From NCBI GenBank assembly GCA_963693085.1, contig OY856412.1, positions 1,409,217,194 through 1,409,281,193 of the forward strand: a stretch of DNA of 64,000 nucleotides. The letters run 5' to 3'. The first letter of the stretch is position 1; the number at the start of each line of letters is the position of its first letter. Below are positions 22,791 through 34,352 of this stretch, in pieces. Source of the DNA: Alisma plantago-aquatica (Eukaryota > Streptophyta > Magnoliopsida > Alismatales > Alismataceae). The position numbers and the translations under genes were made by a program. The notes beneath the pieces were generated by a model. It made no database searches. It saw only the letters and a list, made by a program, of their open reading frames with translations, and had not been told where the DNA came from.

Positions 22791-24300
22791 TTAGGTTGTT
22801 TGTGTTAACTTCACCATCTTGGTTCCCTGGGAAAAATGCTTTCTTGACAAAATTGACTTGAGGTACTTGAACCCAATGGGTGTTTTGGTCATTAGATTGA
22901 GGAACGATATATGACCATGTATTCTCTTCATGGTGTCCTTGAATTTCATGAGTCGGTGCTGAGATTGGTCTTCTTGAGACACCCTACAAAGAGCACACAA
23001 GGCGTGTACATTGGAGTTACTAGTGGTTAAGAGTTGACTATCGATGGTGCTTTCGTCATATTCTCACTAGTACTAGTATGCACTAGCGTCATGGAAGGTT
23101 CCATCAATTTGATCCTCTAAAAGGTTGTCTATCGAATGATTGATCGGGAAATTTGAGCTTCAATTGAGGTGCTCTTAATTTTATCTACAGGAACAAAGGC
23201 AGGAGGTGTGCTATACACATTTCCTGATCTGGTCGCTATGGCGTTCAATTGTTTCGACAGTTCTCATTGCTTGGGGTTATTCCCTTTGGTTGGTTAGCGA
23301 TTATGCCCTCTAGAGGCTATTGGCTGGCTGCCAAATGAGTGATATGAGATTCCAATGCTTTTTGATTTGTTGTGGCATTGGCGAGTTGGGTTTGATACGA
23401 TGCCATCATCTCTTGGAGTGTCTTCATTAAGTCATGTATTGATGCAACTTTGATTGCAGTGGTGGGGCTTGATTTAGATTCTGATATTGTTGTCATTGCT
23501 GGTAATTTTTGCTGGGAAAATTGAACCTAGAATTCCCTGGTTGCGTGGGCCATTATAGCTCATTGGTTCTCTATCCTGGGCAGGTGGCATCGTAGTCCGG
23601 TTTGGATTTTCATCTATAGTGGGGTTACCATATTGGACACTAGGATGAATTTGAAATTGGGTTGGATTATTGTACTCTTGCCCTGAGATATTATAGATTG
23701 ATATTATGACTTGGGCCTGAGTGACTATGTACTTTTTGCCTACTTGGTGTTCATGGAACACACCATATAGTTGTTGACAATGGATTGTGTTGTGATCCAC
23801 CACATGACAAAATTTACAACATGGTGCAATGATTTCTACCTGAGGCGTATGGCTCTTCCTTTTGCATGGGCTGAAGGATTTTTTGAGATCATCCTATTGG
23901 AGAGAGAGAGAGAGAGATTTTAGTGCTTCAGAGGTTAGATTTAAGTTCTAAATGATCCTCCACCATAGCTATTTTCAGTAATCCTTTTCTTGAGGGTCTT
24001 GTCCAATGAGTCTAATTTTCTTCTGTGAGGTTCATTATCTTAAGTGCGTTCTCAAAGCTCTATCACATGGATTTCCATTGGAACAAGAATCAAGGAACTT
24101 CTTCATCTTATCATCTACTCCTCAATAGAAGAATTCAATGATCTGGTTCTTAGGGATTTCATGGTGTGGGAACTTGTGTAGGAGTTTATTCAAGCACTCA
24201 CATGCTTCATACACAGATTCTTTAGGTACTTCATTGAATCTTGTAATTTATCCAAGGATCCAATATGTCATAGAAGGAGGGTAGAATTTTCTTAAGAACT
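22791..24300 (-). pseudogene. TRG2 gag-pro linker, broken
   Basis: Fragments in several frames. 22791-23000 holds the helical stretch preceding the protease (MKRIHGHISFLNLMTKTPIG), homologous to residues 41-80 of the TRG1 protease frame. 23474-23803 is a Gln/Asn-rich piece with HCQQLYGVFHEHQVGKK, preceded on the minus strand near 23800-23830 by a Cys-rich patch. Frameshifts separate them. Function is inferred from order only. Confidence 0.6.
23901..23916. repeat. (AG)8 microsatellite
   Basis: A short AG run within the broken TRG2 gag linker, read directly. Confidence 0.9.
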
Positions 24301-24306
24301 TGTTTT

Positions 24307-24800
24307 CTAGAATTTTGCACATAGTGATGGGTCCCATCGAAGAGTTCTATACCTAACTCTAGCTTGATTCGTCAAGGAATATTTGAAACATTGCAGTCGC
24401 ATGGAGTCATTAGTTGGATCGGGTGGCTTCATCATTGAGTAAAGGTCGATGAATTTAAGAAGGTGTTCCTGACTATCATCTCTAATCCTTCGTGTAAAGG
24501 TGGAGTTTTTCAATAAGCTAACCTATTGGGTTCTGATCTTGATCAGGTTTCCTAGAGCTTTCACGGGATGAGTTAAGTTTGTACCCTTAGGAATGGAAAA
24601 GTTCCACAATTCTTTTGCACATTTGGTGGCTTGGTCAACTTCTAGGCTGGTGTTGAACTTGTCCTCCATCTGTTCTCTAGCTTTTGCGATGAGTAATTCT
24701 CACTGGTCCATGATAGTTGCAACTATGCACTCCTTGATAGCTGCTTCTATAGCCACCACATCCGCCATGGATCTCTCCATGTGAAGTTTTTGTAGGGTTT
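24307..24800 (-). pseudogene. TRG2 Gag core remnant
   Basis: The 68-codon frame at 24307-24513 contains DDSQEHLLKFIDLYSMMKPP and DSMRLQCFKYSLTNQA, the usual beginning of the gag core in this plant group. The matching region upstream to 24800 is in other frames. 24000-24300 continues the core with patches such as a CHEASYTDS-like stretch. It is too broken to make protein. Confidence 0.7.
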
Positions 24801-24993
24801 TCTCGATATCAAGTTTGAATAGAAATCTAGAGTCAAGACTCCTGGAACTTTGCATAGACTAGAAGTACCTAAGAAAATAAAGAAATGATTGTCAGTGGTG
24901 CATTTGGTTCTAGAAGATTTTCAATATTATCAAGAGAAATAAATAAAAAAACCCTAATTAAGCTTATACTTCTGAAAATATTCAACTATTGTT

Positions 24994-25012
24994 GTCCCTG
25001 ACAATGGCGCCA
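24994..25012 (-). other. Degenerate tRNA-Asp primer-binding site (TRG2)
   Basis: The minus strand reads TGGCGCCATTGTCAGGGAC. It differs from the TRG1 site at G9, C12 and G14, all by transitions, in the part shared with tRNA-Asp. It lies eight bases from the proposed LTR end. Confidence 0.75.
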
Positions 25013-25020
25013 ATTTTTTA

Positions 25021-26443
25021 TGGGGCTTGGAACATAACACCAAGAGAACCCTAAAAGAATAACTTCTAGGCTTAACCAAAAGTAGTCAACTAATTCCCCA
25101 ATCCACACAAGTGGAAGCCTTATTGTAGTATACTATAGGATCGAACCCAAAGGACAACCATTTTAAGTAGTTATATAGATTTAGCTGTATTAATACTAAT
25201 ATTTATCACTGAGTAGTTGAAAGATTGATTAAACCAATTTTTTTCCAAAAGCAATAGAGATTAAAGAAGAAAATAATAGGTAAGAAAGAACATTAGGGCA
25301 TTGGTTTTTTTTCTACTTGGGCCTGTGTAAATATCCTAACAAGATTAAACTCTCCAATAATTGTGGCTAACTCGAGGCTTAGATGTGGCACCCTCATGGG
25401 ATACATGTCTTCACTTGGCTTAAACTTCCTTGGAGACGACCATCCTCGACACCTAAGTTTCCAGTTTATTCCAACTAAACTCCCTTACATATGACTGAAA
25501 ATCCTCGACACATGGAAGATTAAAAATCCAATCACCTCACTATCCCTTTCTGATAGCTTAGGAGGACAATAAGATCATTTTGGTGTTCTTATCATGCTTA
25601 CAACAACCTGCATATCTATGATTATAACATATATCCAAAGTAAGTTGTAAATTTGCAAGGAAAGGAATTAAGCAGAATGATACTTTATTTAGAAACTATA
25701 TTGTTGAGTTTAGATACAAATTAAGGTAAAATATAGGTGATCGGGTATGGTACCCATGCCCCAGCACAAGGTGTCTACTCGCTCATGGTGTGGGACAATA
25801 ACAAAGACATAGTAGGAACAATGGAGAAGGTCATGGTGCCTGGTGTAGGAAGACCAATCTCTCCACTATGGCCGCTACATGTGGCTTCTAATCACTAATC
25901 ACAAACCCTTTGAATGGATGACAGGGGTTCCATATTTTAGATGCATTCCTCACTTCTAAAACCATATACCTGAATTATTGTGGTCGAATGCATATGATTG
26001 CATGGCCCGTACTCGGCGACTCATGTGGGTTACTCAATTTGGACCTTGCGTTCGGTTCTTTAGAGGACTAACATGATGTGAACCAGAATGGACTATATGC
26101 TGAGTGCGCACCTCAGGACATTGAAATTTGAAGGACTCTAGGTGCAGAGCGGTTTGAGTCAGGCAAATGGCAGAGCCGCTTTCTTGACTAGGTGGTTGGA
26201 AGGTGATCAAATGAAAAAAATTTGGGCCTTCCTTCCCCTGAGGTGTAGTATCACAAGGGTTCAATAATTCATATGGGTGTTATCGAACAATTTTTCCTGG
26301 TTCTGAATAATGCATTAAATTTTGACAAAGGAAAGATAGTTGCAATTGAGTGAAAATAAAGCTAAAACTAGGAAATAGAAGCACAACCACCCCTAAAAAG
26401 TGAGCAAAATAGTATGTAAAAATGGGTATAAATACGCTCATCA
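25021..26443 (-). repeat. TRG2 5' LTR (about 1.42 kb)
   Basis: On the minus strand it would begin TGATGAGCGTATTTATACCC, like the TRG1 LTR start (TGATGCGATG...CATTTATAGACC), and end at CCCCA beside the PBS. The partner LTR is not seen, so the ends are approximate. Confidence 0.6.
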
Positions 26444-26785
26444 CTGCACAAAGAAGATCAATCCTCTATAGATGGAGGAAGGAGTTTTGAGGAAGGGATA
26501 GGAGCTAAAGGTGTCATCTAGTAGGGCAGTAGTGAGGATATCAAGTTCGATAGTAGGTACCATCATCTGATCTATGATAGGCATGCTATCGCGCTGTGCG
26601 TCATGCGGGACAAAGTCACCTCACATGAGTATGAGGACAACGAGCAAGCCCGATTGGGTCCAGTGGCCAGTCGGCCACCCACCTAGGTGAAGTAAGTGAA
26701 GCTTGGTTTAGGTCAGATAGAGAACCAGTAATTGTAGTCGATCCAGGAGAGAACTGCCAAATGAACCAAAACCATGACTTAAAAG
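26444..26785. other. Unassigned flank left of the Sirevirus
   Basis: No coding frame or repeat homology recognised. It contains a GC-richer patch (CCAGTGGCCAGTCGGCCACC). It should be continuous with 50261 onward before the Sirevirus inserted. Confidence 0.4.
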
Positions 26786-27112
26786 TGTTTACCTAAGGGT
26801 TATACATTGTCCATATTTTGATAATGACTTAACCATTCCATTCCAATGTATCTAATATGTTTGTTCATGATTGATTTGAGGCATTAGGTACATGAAAAGG
26901 ATCAAACTACACAAGCCCTAGCTTGTCCAAGTACAAGTCAAATGCAATGCAAGTGCACTATTTGGGAAATCACTCCAAACGACCTTAGAAGAATTTTGTA
27001 ATCACTTGTATTGATGATATGACTTGTAACTAAGATGAGAAAAATACGAGGGATACTTAATACTAAGGTTTAGTCCCCCAAATGTCAACATAGAAAATTG
27101 ATGACAGGATGT

Positions 27113-27336
27113 TCATCGGTCGATTTGGAAACTTGATCGATCCTATGATGGATTTTCTAAAGATGACCCATTGATTGAGTTCTACACTCAAAAAACTCAA
27201 CCGACCGACTTACTGAGCAAACTTAATTTTAGCTCATCGGTCGAGTTCCCCAGAACAAATTTGACCGATAGTTTGAAAATTGGCTTTGTCTTTTAGTTGT
27301 TCTGTCGAGTTAACATTATTGAAACTCGATAGAATG
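27113..27336. repeat. Inverted-repeat (palindrome) array in Sirevirus U3
   Basis: Four facing pairs of a TCGGTCGAGTT-like arm and its complement AACTCGACCGA: about 27113-27140, 27170-27209, 27234-27270 and 27301-27336. They lie upstream of the TATA box. Arms are imperfect. Palindrome-rich U3 regions are reported for Sireviruses, with other sequences such as CACCGGAC. Confidence 0.75.
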
Positions 27337-27471
27337 TACTGTACAAAAAATGTAGAAAAAGTGATTATAACCATTGGAGAGTTGTTTTGGGCAAAAATAG
27401 ATCTGTTTCTTCTTGCAAAATGGCTATATTTCGACACTAAGTGATCTCCAACTCAATGGAACACCCCCAGC

Positions 27472-27479
27472 TATAAATA
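27472..27479 (+). promoter_or_regulatory. TATA box of Sirevirus-like LTR
   Basis: TATAAATA in CAGCTATAAATAGGACCCC, conserved in the 3' LTR at 49938-49945. Confidence 0.75.
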
Positions 27480-28252
27480 GGACCCCTTGGAGTTCATTCT
27501 AAGGCTTCTCATTCATGATATTCTAAGTACTTGTTATAGTTGACTTTGTTGCAACTCCTTGAGCCCCTTTCTCTCTCTAGTTTACACTTCATTTCATGAT
27601 TATGTGTGAGTTAGGCCCTTTATAAGAGAGGTCCACCCTTGTTCATGTAAATCTCTCATCTTCTCCTACTTCCCTATCCCTTCCTACATGAAGAAAAGGT
27701 GAAGCAAGCTTCCTCGAGTGAAGAAGGAGTTGTAGTTGGTCCTCTTCAAGGTTGATGAAGAGGTGGTGATCTTCTCCACATGAAAGAGAAGACAAAGGAT
27801 GAAGATCTAAGGGGAGTGGAAAAGTCCTTAAAGGCGGAAGACTTGTGCTTGAGTGAGTAAGACCTTGTTGAAGGTTGAAGACAATAGTAATGTGGGTAAT
27901 TCCTTGGTAAGGTGGATACTCCTTCTGTGTTGGATAAGTAAGTCCTTTGGTGGTCTTTTGTTGTAACTCATATTTGGTCATAATATGGAGAAAAGCACTT
28001 GCAATGTACCAGAGGTTGACCTCTATAGGTAGTGGACTGACTCACTTCTAGTTTGAAGTGTGGAACCACTCTACATCAGTTTGTATAGTGCTTGCTATCA
28101 ATATCTCTCATCCTTGGTATGCTTGTTAGATAGAACTTCAAATTTCACTTAAGCTATTGCATTAAACTTGATATAATTTGAAGGTCTAATTTGTTTTGTG
28201 GATAATTTATAGCTCTATTCATCCCCCCTCTAGAGCCTTTAGATCCAACAAG

Positions 28253-28265
28253 TGGTATCAGAGCC
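28253..28265 (+). other. Primer-binding site, initiator tRNA-Met (Sirevirus)
   Basis: TGGTATCAGAGCC lies two bases after the 5' LTR end, as standard for copia elements. Confidence 0.95.
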
Positions 28266-28302
28266 AAGGATCTTCGCTAAAAATCTCCCATAAGAGGAGA
28301 AG

Positions 28303-29336
28303 ATGGGCAACAATGTACTTGCTTCTCTGATCCTCGAGGGAGGCTTCTTCGTATGTCTTCTGGTCTTTTATGGCACCAACTTCCTCTATTGGAAAAGGTG
28401 TATGCAATTCTACATTCAAGGAATGAAATTTGATACGCGGAAGGTGATGGTCACACCTTACAAGGATCCAACTAGAGATGTAGCAACATGGAGTGAAGAT
28501 TCACTCAAAGAAGACCAACTCAAAGCCAAAGCCATTAGCATCCTCTATGCAGCCCTCACCCCAACGGAGTTCAACCGGATATCATCTTGTGACACCGCCT
28601 ATGAGATTTGGGACAAATTGTGCATCACCTATGAAGGCACAAAGCAAGTCAAGGACGTAAAGATCTACATGTTGAACAACCTTCTAGAGAACTTCAAGAT
28701 GGGTAAGAAAGAAGGGATAGAGGTGTAATCAACTCCAAGATCTTGAGGACTCTACTAATGTGATGGGAATCAAAGTTCACCTCCATTGAAGAAGGGAGGA
28801 GCCTTGATGGCATCCCAACCGAAGAGCTCAATGGAAACCTTCAAGCTTATGAGCCTAGGCTTGACAAGCAAGAAGAAGAACCCAAGCAAGAAGAGAAGGA
28901 AGCCAAGAAGATCAAAGATAGTGCTTTCAAAGCACAAGTGGAGGTTGTCATCATTCAACAACAAATTACTTGCCAAACTTCTCCCTCCTCCTCTAGTGAA
29001 GATGAAGGCCCTAGTGAGCACGAAGCCAACTACATCAAGGGCAAACACTTCAAGGGAAAGCAAGCCTCCTCCTCTTCTACTTCGAGATGCTACAAGTGTG
29101 AGAAAAAGGGCCACTACAAGAGTGAATGCCCAAAGTCAAGGAAGTCACACCACAAAGGAAGCTCAAAGAAGGACAAAAAATACAAGAAGGAGAGAAAATA
29201 TAATAGGAAGGACAAGAAGGAGAAGAAACACATGAATGTATCTTGGGAAGCTTCATCTTCAAGCAGCTCAAGTTCCGAAGAAGATGGAGAGTGCCACCTT
29301 GCACTCATAGCCTCTACAAGTGAAGATATTGGTTAG
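28303..29336 (+). pseudogene. gag: Sirevirus-like Gag, N-terminal domain and zinc knuckle
   Basis: The first frame (28303-28728) has the copia gag core: FYGTNFLYWKRCMQFYIQG, ATWSEDSL and YEIWDKLCITYEGTKQVKD. A frameshift follows near 28728-28940. The frame 28938-29336 has an acidic-serine patch, then a CCHC zinc knuckle CYKCEKKGHYKSEC, then a lysine-rich tail. Gag packages the element RNA. The start ATG at 28303 is 38 bp after the PBS. The residues between GTN and the start look altered compared with typical family members, so the N-terminus may be shifted. Confidence 0.88.
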
Positions 29337-29339
29337 GTA

Positions 29340-30259
29340 AGTGAGGTAATCTTGCATGAGTTATCTAAGGAAGCTATTATTGACATGCTTATTTCTACTT
29401 GTTCATCTTTTGCTAAATGTAAATCTAAAATGAAATAGTTAGGAAAAATTATTGATGATCTATATGCTAAGCTTGAAATTCTTGAATTGAATGAGAAAAA
29501 AATCTTAAGAGTATTGATAATTTGCAAGGGCAATACCTTGATATTGAGCTCCAATACAATGGGGTTGAAGTTTAGAATGGTATCTACCTTAAGAACATTG
29601 AGAATCTTAAGGAAGAAAACCAAAATTGCCTTAAAGAGCTTGAATTGGTTAAAACTGAAAATGCTAAATTTAAGCTCCTTATTGATGCTCATAGAGAAGA
29701 GAGAGATGTCTATATTAAAGAAATACAAATGCTTAAATCTGAAAATTCTAGATTACTTGGTCACGTAAATGATCTATCTACTAGATCTTTATTGCCTAAT
29801 GTTAATGTTTCTTCTATCTCTCTTGAAAAGGATTCATATTTAACTAAAGCCTTATGTCTTGAGACTGATCTTTTACATGCTAGGGATGACATATATAGCT
29901 TATCTTCTACCATTGTTTCTTTAAATAATGATAACCATAGATTGAGAGCATTCCTACAGACATTCCTCAAAGGGAAGAACTCCCTAAATGAAATCCTTGA
30001 CCATTTTACCAAACAAAGTGGTACTAGTGGTTTGGGATTTGTAGGGGGAGCATCAAAGGGCAAGATCAACTCTAAAGGTAAGAAAAAGAGCAAGGAGACC
30101 TCTTTCATTCTAGGAGAGTCTTCTAGCACTAAGAATCCTATAGTTTGTTCATATTGCAAATGTGATGATCATTACTGCACTTATTATCCTTACAAGCCTA
30201 AGGGGACCAACCCAAAGATGAAATGGGTCCACAAGCTAACTCTAAATCCCAAAGTTTAA
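29340..30259 (+). pseudogene. Sirevirus-like Gag C-terminal coiled-coil segment
   Basis: Frames at 29487-29768 and 29645-30259 encode Leu/Lys/Glu-rich helices (ETDLLHARDDIYSLSSTIVS) with heptad character, then GTSGLGFVGGASKGK and a second Cys/His cluster CSYCKCDDHYCTYYPYKP at about 30145-30200. A long coiled coil after the zinc knuckle is typical of Sirevirus Gag. Frameshifts near 29480-29650 break it. Confidence 0.75.
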
Positions 30260-30301
30260 GTTGGGAACTGACATTCTCCTTTCTTATAGGAAAAAGGATG
30301 A

Positions 30302-31239
30302 TGGATTGTTGACAGTGGCTGCACTAAGCATATGACAGGTGATATAAGCCATTTCAACAACTTCAAGAAAAAGAAAGGAGGATCGATCACCTTCGGGGAC
30401 AACAAGAAAGGTAAAGTCAAAGGTGAGGGTCATGTAGGTAAATCCTTATGTATAAAGAATGTTCTCTTTGTGGATGGCCTACATCACAATTTGATTATTG
30501 TTAGACAACTATGTGATAATGGACCTTGTGTTATTTACTTCCATTGAACGCTTGATTCTAGATTCCCTCACCTAACAAGTTATATATAAAGGAACTAGAA
30601 GTGGTAATTTGTATGTTATTATTCTTGACTCTATTAAGCATGTTGTTGGTAGATGCCTAGTAGTCAACTTGATTGATATTTCTCTTTGGCACCGCCGGCT
30701 TGGTCATGTAAATTATGCATCAATTTAAGAAGTTGAGCAAAAAGGACTTGCTCAAGGGACTTCCTAAATTGGACTTTGAAAAGTATGAGGAGTGTAAACC
30801 ATGTACCCAAGGAAAGCAAACCAAGTCCTCCTTCAAATCCAAAGGAGTCCTTAGTACTAAGAGATCTCTTGAGCTTCTTCACATTGATCTATTTGGACCA
30901 ATGAGAACTCAATTGCTTTGTGGTTCTAAGTATTGCCTTGTTATTGTCAATGATTTCTCTAGATATTCTTGGACTTTATTTCTCAATTATAAAAATGATA
31001 TGCTTGATGTTTTCTTGAGCTTTTACAAATGAGTTGAGAATGACACTTCTTGTCGCGTTATTTGAATCTGTAGTGACCATGGGATTGAATTTGAATATGA
31101 TTGTTTTGAGCATTTTTGTCAAGAATCGGTTTATGCACATAACTTTTCTTCACCTCGAACACCTCAAGAAAATGGGGTTGTAGAGAGGAAGAATAGGTCT
31201 TTACAAGAGATGGCTAGGACTATGCTTCTAGAGTATGAT
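30302..31239 (+). pseudogene. Protease, GAG-pre-integrase and N-terminal half of integrase
   Basis: The copia protease active site WIVDSGCTKHMTGD is at 30302-30343, with DSG at 30311-30319. The integrase zinc-binding WHRRLGHVN is at about 30687-30713 and its CKPC partner near 30796. The integrase core has HIDLFGPM (first Asp), then SDHGIEFE (second Asp) and PQENGVVERKN (Glu) up to 31195. These enzymes mature Gag-Pol and join element cDNA to the genome. Frameshifts at about 30545 and 30720 and a TGA near 31030 break it. It stops at 31239, where Tek-B enters at codons for LEYD. Confidence 0.88.
31235..31239. repeat. Target-site duplication ATGAT, left (Tek-B)
   Basis: ATGAT precedes the Tek-B terminus TGTAACGACC; the right copy reads TTGAT (39957-39961), one mismatch. 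Removing one copy restores continuity of the integrase gene. Confidence 0.82.
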
Positions 31240-34200
31240 TGTAACGACCTGCACTTTTGAGTGTCTAAAAGACCTTAAAGTCGCAGATCGTTAATCATAA
31301 TTTCCAGGATCAGATTCATGAAATAATACAAAATAGTAAACAATTTCCATTAACAATCAAATATTTACATGTTTAGATAAAAAGCTCCTCTAAGGAGTTA
31401 CATAACTTTTAAACAGAATTAACTTTTACAGGTGTGAAGATAAACCATTATGACTAAACCTTCATGATTAAACTGTAGTGTCTTCAACATATTTATCTTT
31501 ACCCTCATGTCCACGCTATCAAGTATATCTGATACCTAAAACTCCGACAAACAAATACGCGATCAGTATATTTCTATACTGGTACGTGGATTCAAACAAT
31601 AATCACAAGTACAGATATAAGAAAACATCTTTATCTTGAATATAAACTCATTTTCATATTCTAACCCTTATCTAGTCCACTACCTCAGGTGTAATCACTG
31701 TCCCTCTGGGGCTCGTGTGCATTACCCTTAAGATCAGTCTGACCCAGGGTTCAGAATGTAGTTATGTACTTTACATGATACTCATATGAACTTTATAGTT
31801 TGCAAGAACTAAATAAACAAGCAAGCATTTTATTTGTCATTCAATCTCATCGAGAAACATCGGAAATCTCGGAATTCGATACATGTAATCATAAGCGTAA
31901 CCACGTACCTTTTCCATGTAGAAACCATGCAGAACATGATATGCTTTAAGAGTGTATCCAAACATCCAAGCAATAAGACATTCAATCTGAAAAAAGCACA
32001 CTACATGTGTGTCACCATGTATTCACATTACATTACTTAGATCTAGATGCGCTCCTAGACTAGGGTTTTGGTTATCTCTCGTTTGGACTAAGGATTAGGG
32101 TTACAAACCCTAATTCTATTATATCATGGTTTCCAATATTACCACTCAATCGTCCATGTTAGGTTAAACCCTAATTAGCATCTTAATCATATTAAACTAT
32201 TCATGACACCTAAGTCACATTAAAATTATATCAAGATGTTCACATTGGTTTCGAACCCTAAAATAACATGAATAAGGTCATTAATTTAGAATCATCCATT
32301 ATTCATCATTATCAAGGATTTCTTCATTATACATGTCTAGATTAGGCATTATCTTAACATAAACGAACATGTCCAATTATGTGTCATTATAACCAAAACT
32401 AGTCTTTGTTTTACATTAAACACATTAGAACATGTATTGTACATACTTTTATAACAGGAAGCATAAACAAACTTTGATCATATTTTATTTGGATTCTACT
32501 CATTTTTCTGATCAATTTGATATATAGTTTCACTATATTCTGAGCTGTCAGTAATTAACTAAATTATTCACAAGATAATCAGATTGGACCAATTACACAC
32601 TGACACGTCAGCGTTTGCTATACCTTTATATGTCACGCGGGCCCAGGCTTGGCCAATGGCAAGTGGCCATCTCAGCCCAGCGCCCACAAGGATGATGACT
32701 TAAAAATAGAATGAAATGACTATTGTAGCCCCATGCCTTACATTACCAGGTCAGGGTATCTTGGTCAAACACCTCCGGGTCGCCCCTACCTTGCGATCGC
32801 GGCTGCGCGACCCCACGGGATGGCGGGCGGACCAACCCCGTGGTTGGATCCTTGGCCCAGTGGCTCAAGAACCCCGGTGTAGGTCAGAGAAGATTCCTAG
32901 ACCTCCGATGGACTCAGGCCAACCCTAAGGAAACGTAATGATGGTCTGGTTTGCGAGGTCTAGAGGTGCATAAACGCTATTGTTCAAGCTCTAGGGTTAC
33001 AATCACTTCCAACCTCGCACATGACTAGGAAGAAAGGTTACCTTGCGATGTTTAGAATAGATGGAGAAGAATCATGTCACCGTGGAAAAACTCTCGTTCT
33101 CCTGACCTCTGTTCGGAGACTCGGCGAGGAGCTTTCTCCCCGACCTGGCTTGTCGTGCAGCAGCGAACCCGATCCCTGGTTGGTGTCGGACCTGTAGCAG
33201 CCGCCTTCTCTTGGAGGATCGCACTTGCAGCTTCGAGTCGTCGCCTTCTCAAATAAGGTTGCGACTTTACATGACCGTCCCAAGAACTCCGTAGAGGGGC
33301 AGTCCTACCGCTCAAGATGACGTACCTGGCGCGGGGATCCTCTGCAAGTCCTTATGAGCAGATTGATATCTCCCCCTTAGACCGGCTCCAAGACTATCTC
33401 CCTTTTGACGTGTTTGAGTGCAGGTAGGAAGAAGGCAAGCAGGGGAGCAGTGAGTATAGAAGAGGTTGGGAGACCTTTAAGTTTCTCATGGAGGACGATG
33501 GAGGGAGGTGGCAAGGTTTCATCCCTCTTGGAGTCGAAGAACCACTCCATGACCTGCTCGGCTTATCCCTGGAGGGGAGTTCTGCCATCTAGGACCATTA
33601 TACGGTTCTTGTGGACAACGGTGGCTGATATCCAAGGTCGATACGAGAGTTTATGGTCTCATATATATATATATATATATAGATATATAGTAGAAACCCT
33701 AAGGGGTACTACGTATGAGGCAAGGAAGGGTGAGAGAGACACGTATACCATGATCCACAAAAAGGAAGATGATTAATTACTTTCCTTGTTCTTTTCTTTT
33801 TCCTTTCCCCATATTGTTAATTTGTTGATCTAGTAAGGAGAGAGACCTCATGAGGCATCTATCTCTCTCTCTCCTTTCTTTTCTCATCCTTTACATTACA
33901 TTCAAGCAATATGCCAAAAAGGCAAGGCATGCATAACTCTCTTTTCCGTATGCATTAAAGACACCCTTATACCCGATAACTAATACCATGGAAAAACAAG
34001 GAATAATTCTAGAAGAGAATATATTCCTCCCTCAATCCTTTCTACAAAACTCTTGCCTTTTATTCTTATTAATCCAAAGGTCATGAAAAAGCATTATCAT
34101 ATTCTTATTAAGACTTTGGATTTGGCAGTAATAAGTCGTCAAGGAAAGCATGACACTTTATTGACAAAACAAAACCATTATTACGAGTTCCTTCTATTTA

Positions 34201-34339
34201 TCAATTTGTGCCACAAGCACCAATGCCACAAAGGCTATTAACACTATTATTCCATCAATTGTATCATTGGACAAAATTATTTATCCAACCATGCTTTACA
34301 TTCATATCATTCAATTTTACCAAAATTGAGGACATAACA
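31240..34339 (-). repeat. Tek-B 3' LTR (3,100 bp)
   Basis: On the minus strand it begins TGTTATGTCCTCAATTTTGG and ends CAGGTCGTTACA. It is collinear with 36850-39956. A GC-rich block (about 32740-33320) and a TA run at 33661-33680 are shared with the partner. The short ORFs inside match no family I know. Confidence 0.92.
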
Positions 34340-34352
34340 TTCACCCCTCCTT
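34340..34352 (-). other. Polypurine tract of Tek-B
   Basis: The minus strand reads AAGGAGGGGTGAA directly before the 3' LTR start, preceded by TTTTGGGGACAAAATTCC. Confidence 0.87.

Larger units (their letters stand above)
22100..26443 (-). mobile_element. TRG2: decayed TR-GAG-like gag-protease element
   Basis: Same plan as TRG1 on the same strand: TGTTGGGCTACCTCCCAGCAAG phrase at 22099-22120, protease, conserved helical stretch, gag fragments, tRNA-Asp-like PBS and 5' LTR. It is much more decayed than TRG1 and lacks the GTCGAT palindromes. The 3' LTR was not found. No pol sequence is visible between protease and the left flank. Confidence 0.72.
26786..28250 (+). repeat. Sirevirus-like 5' LTR (1,465 bp)
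   Basis: It begins TGTTTACCTAAGGGTTATAC and ends TTAGATCCAACA. Copies of the start occur at 45056 and 49253 (TGTTGACCTAAGGAATATAC). It is about 457 bp longer than the 3' LTR because that copy lost the block after the TATA region. Confidence 0.9.

Noticed and set aside
28252..28266. tRNA-like segment
   Set aside because: Only the 12-13 base complement of initiator tRNA-Met is present; it is a primer-binding site.
32716..33588. ORFs in the GC-rich block of Tek-B LTRs (and the copies near 38343-39199)
   Set aside because: Both strands are open because of base composition, the frames lie in LTRs, and they show no known domain.
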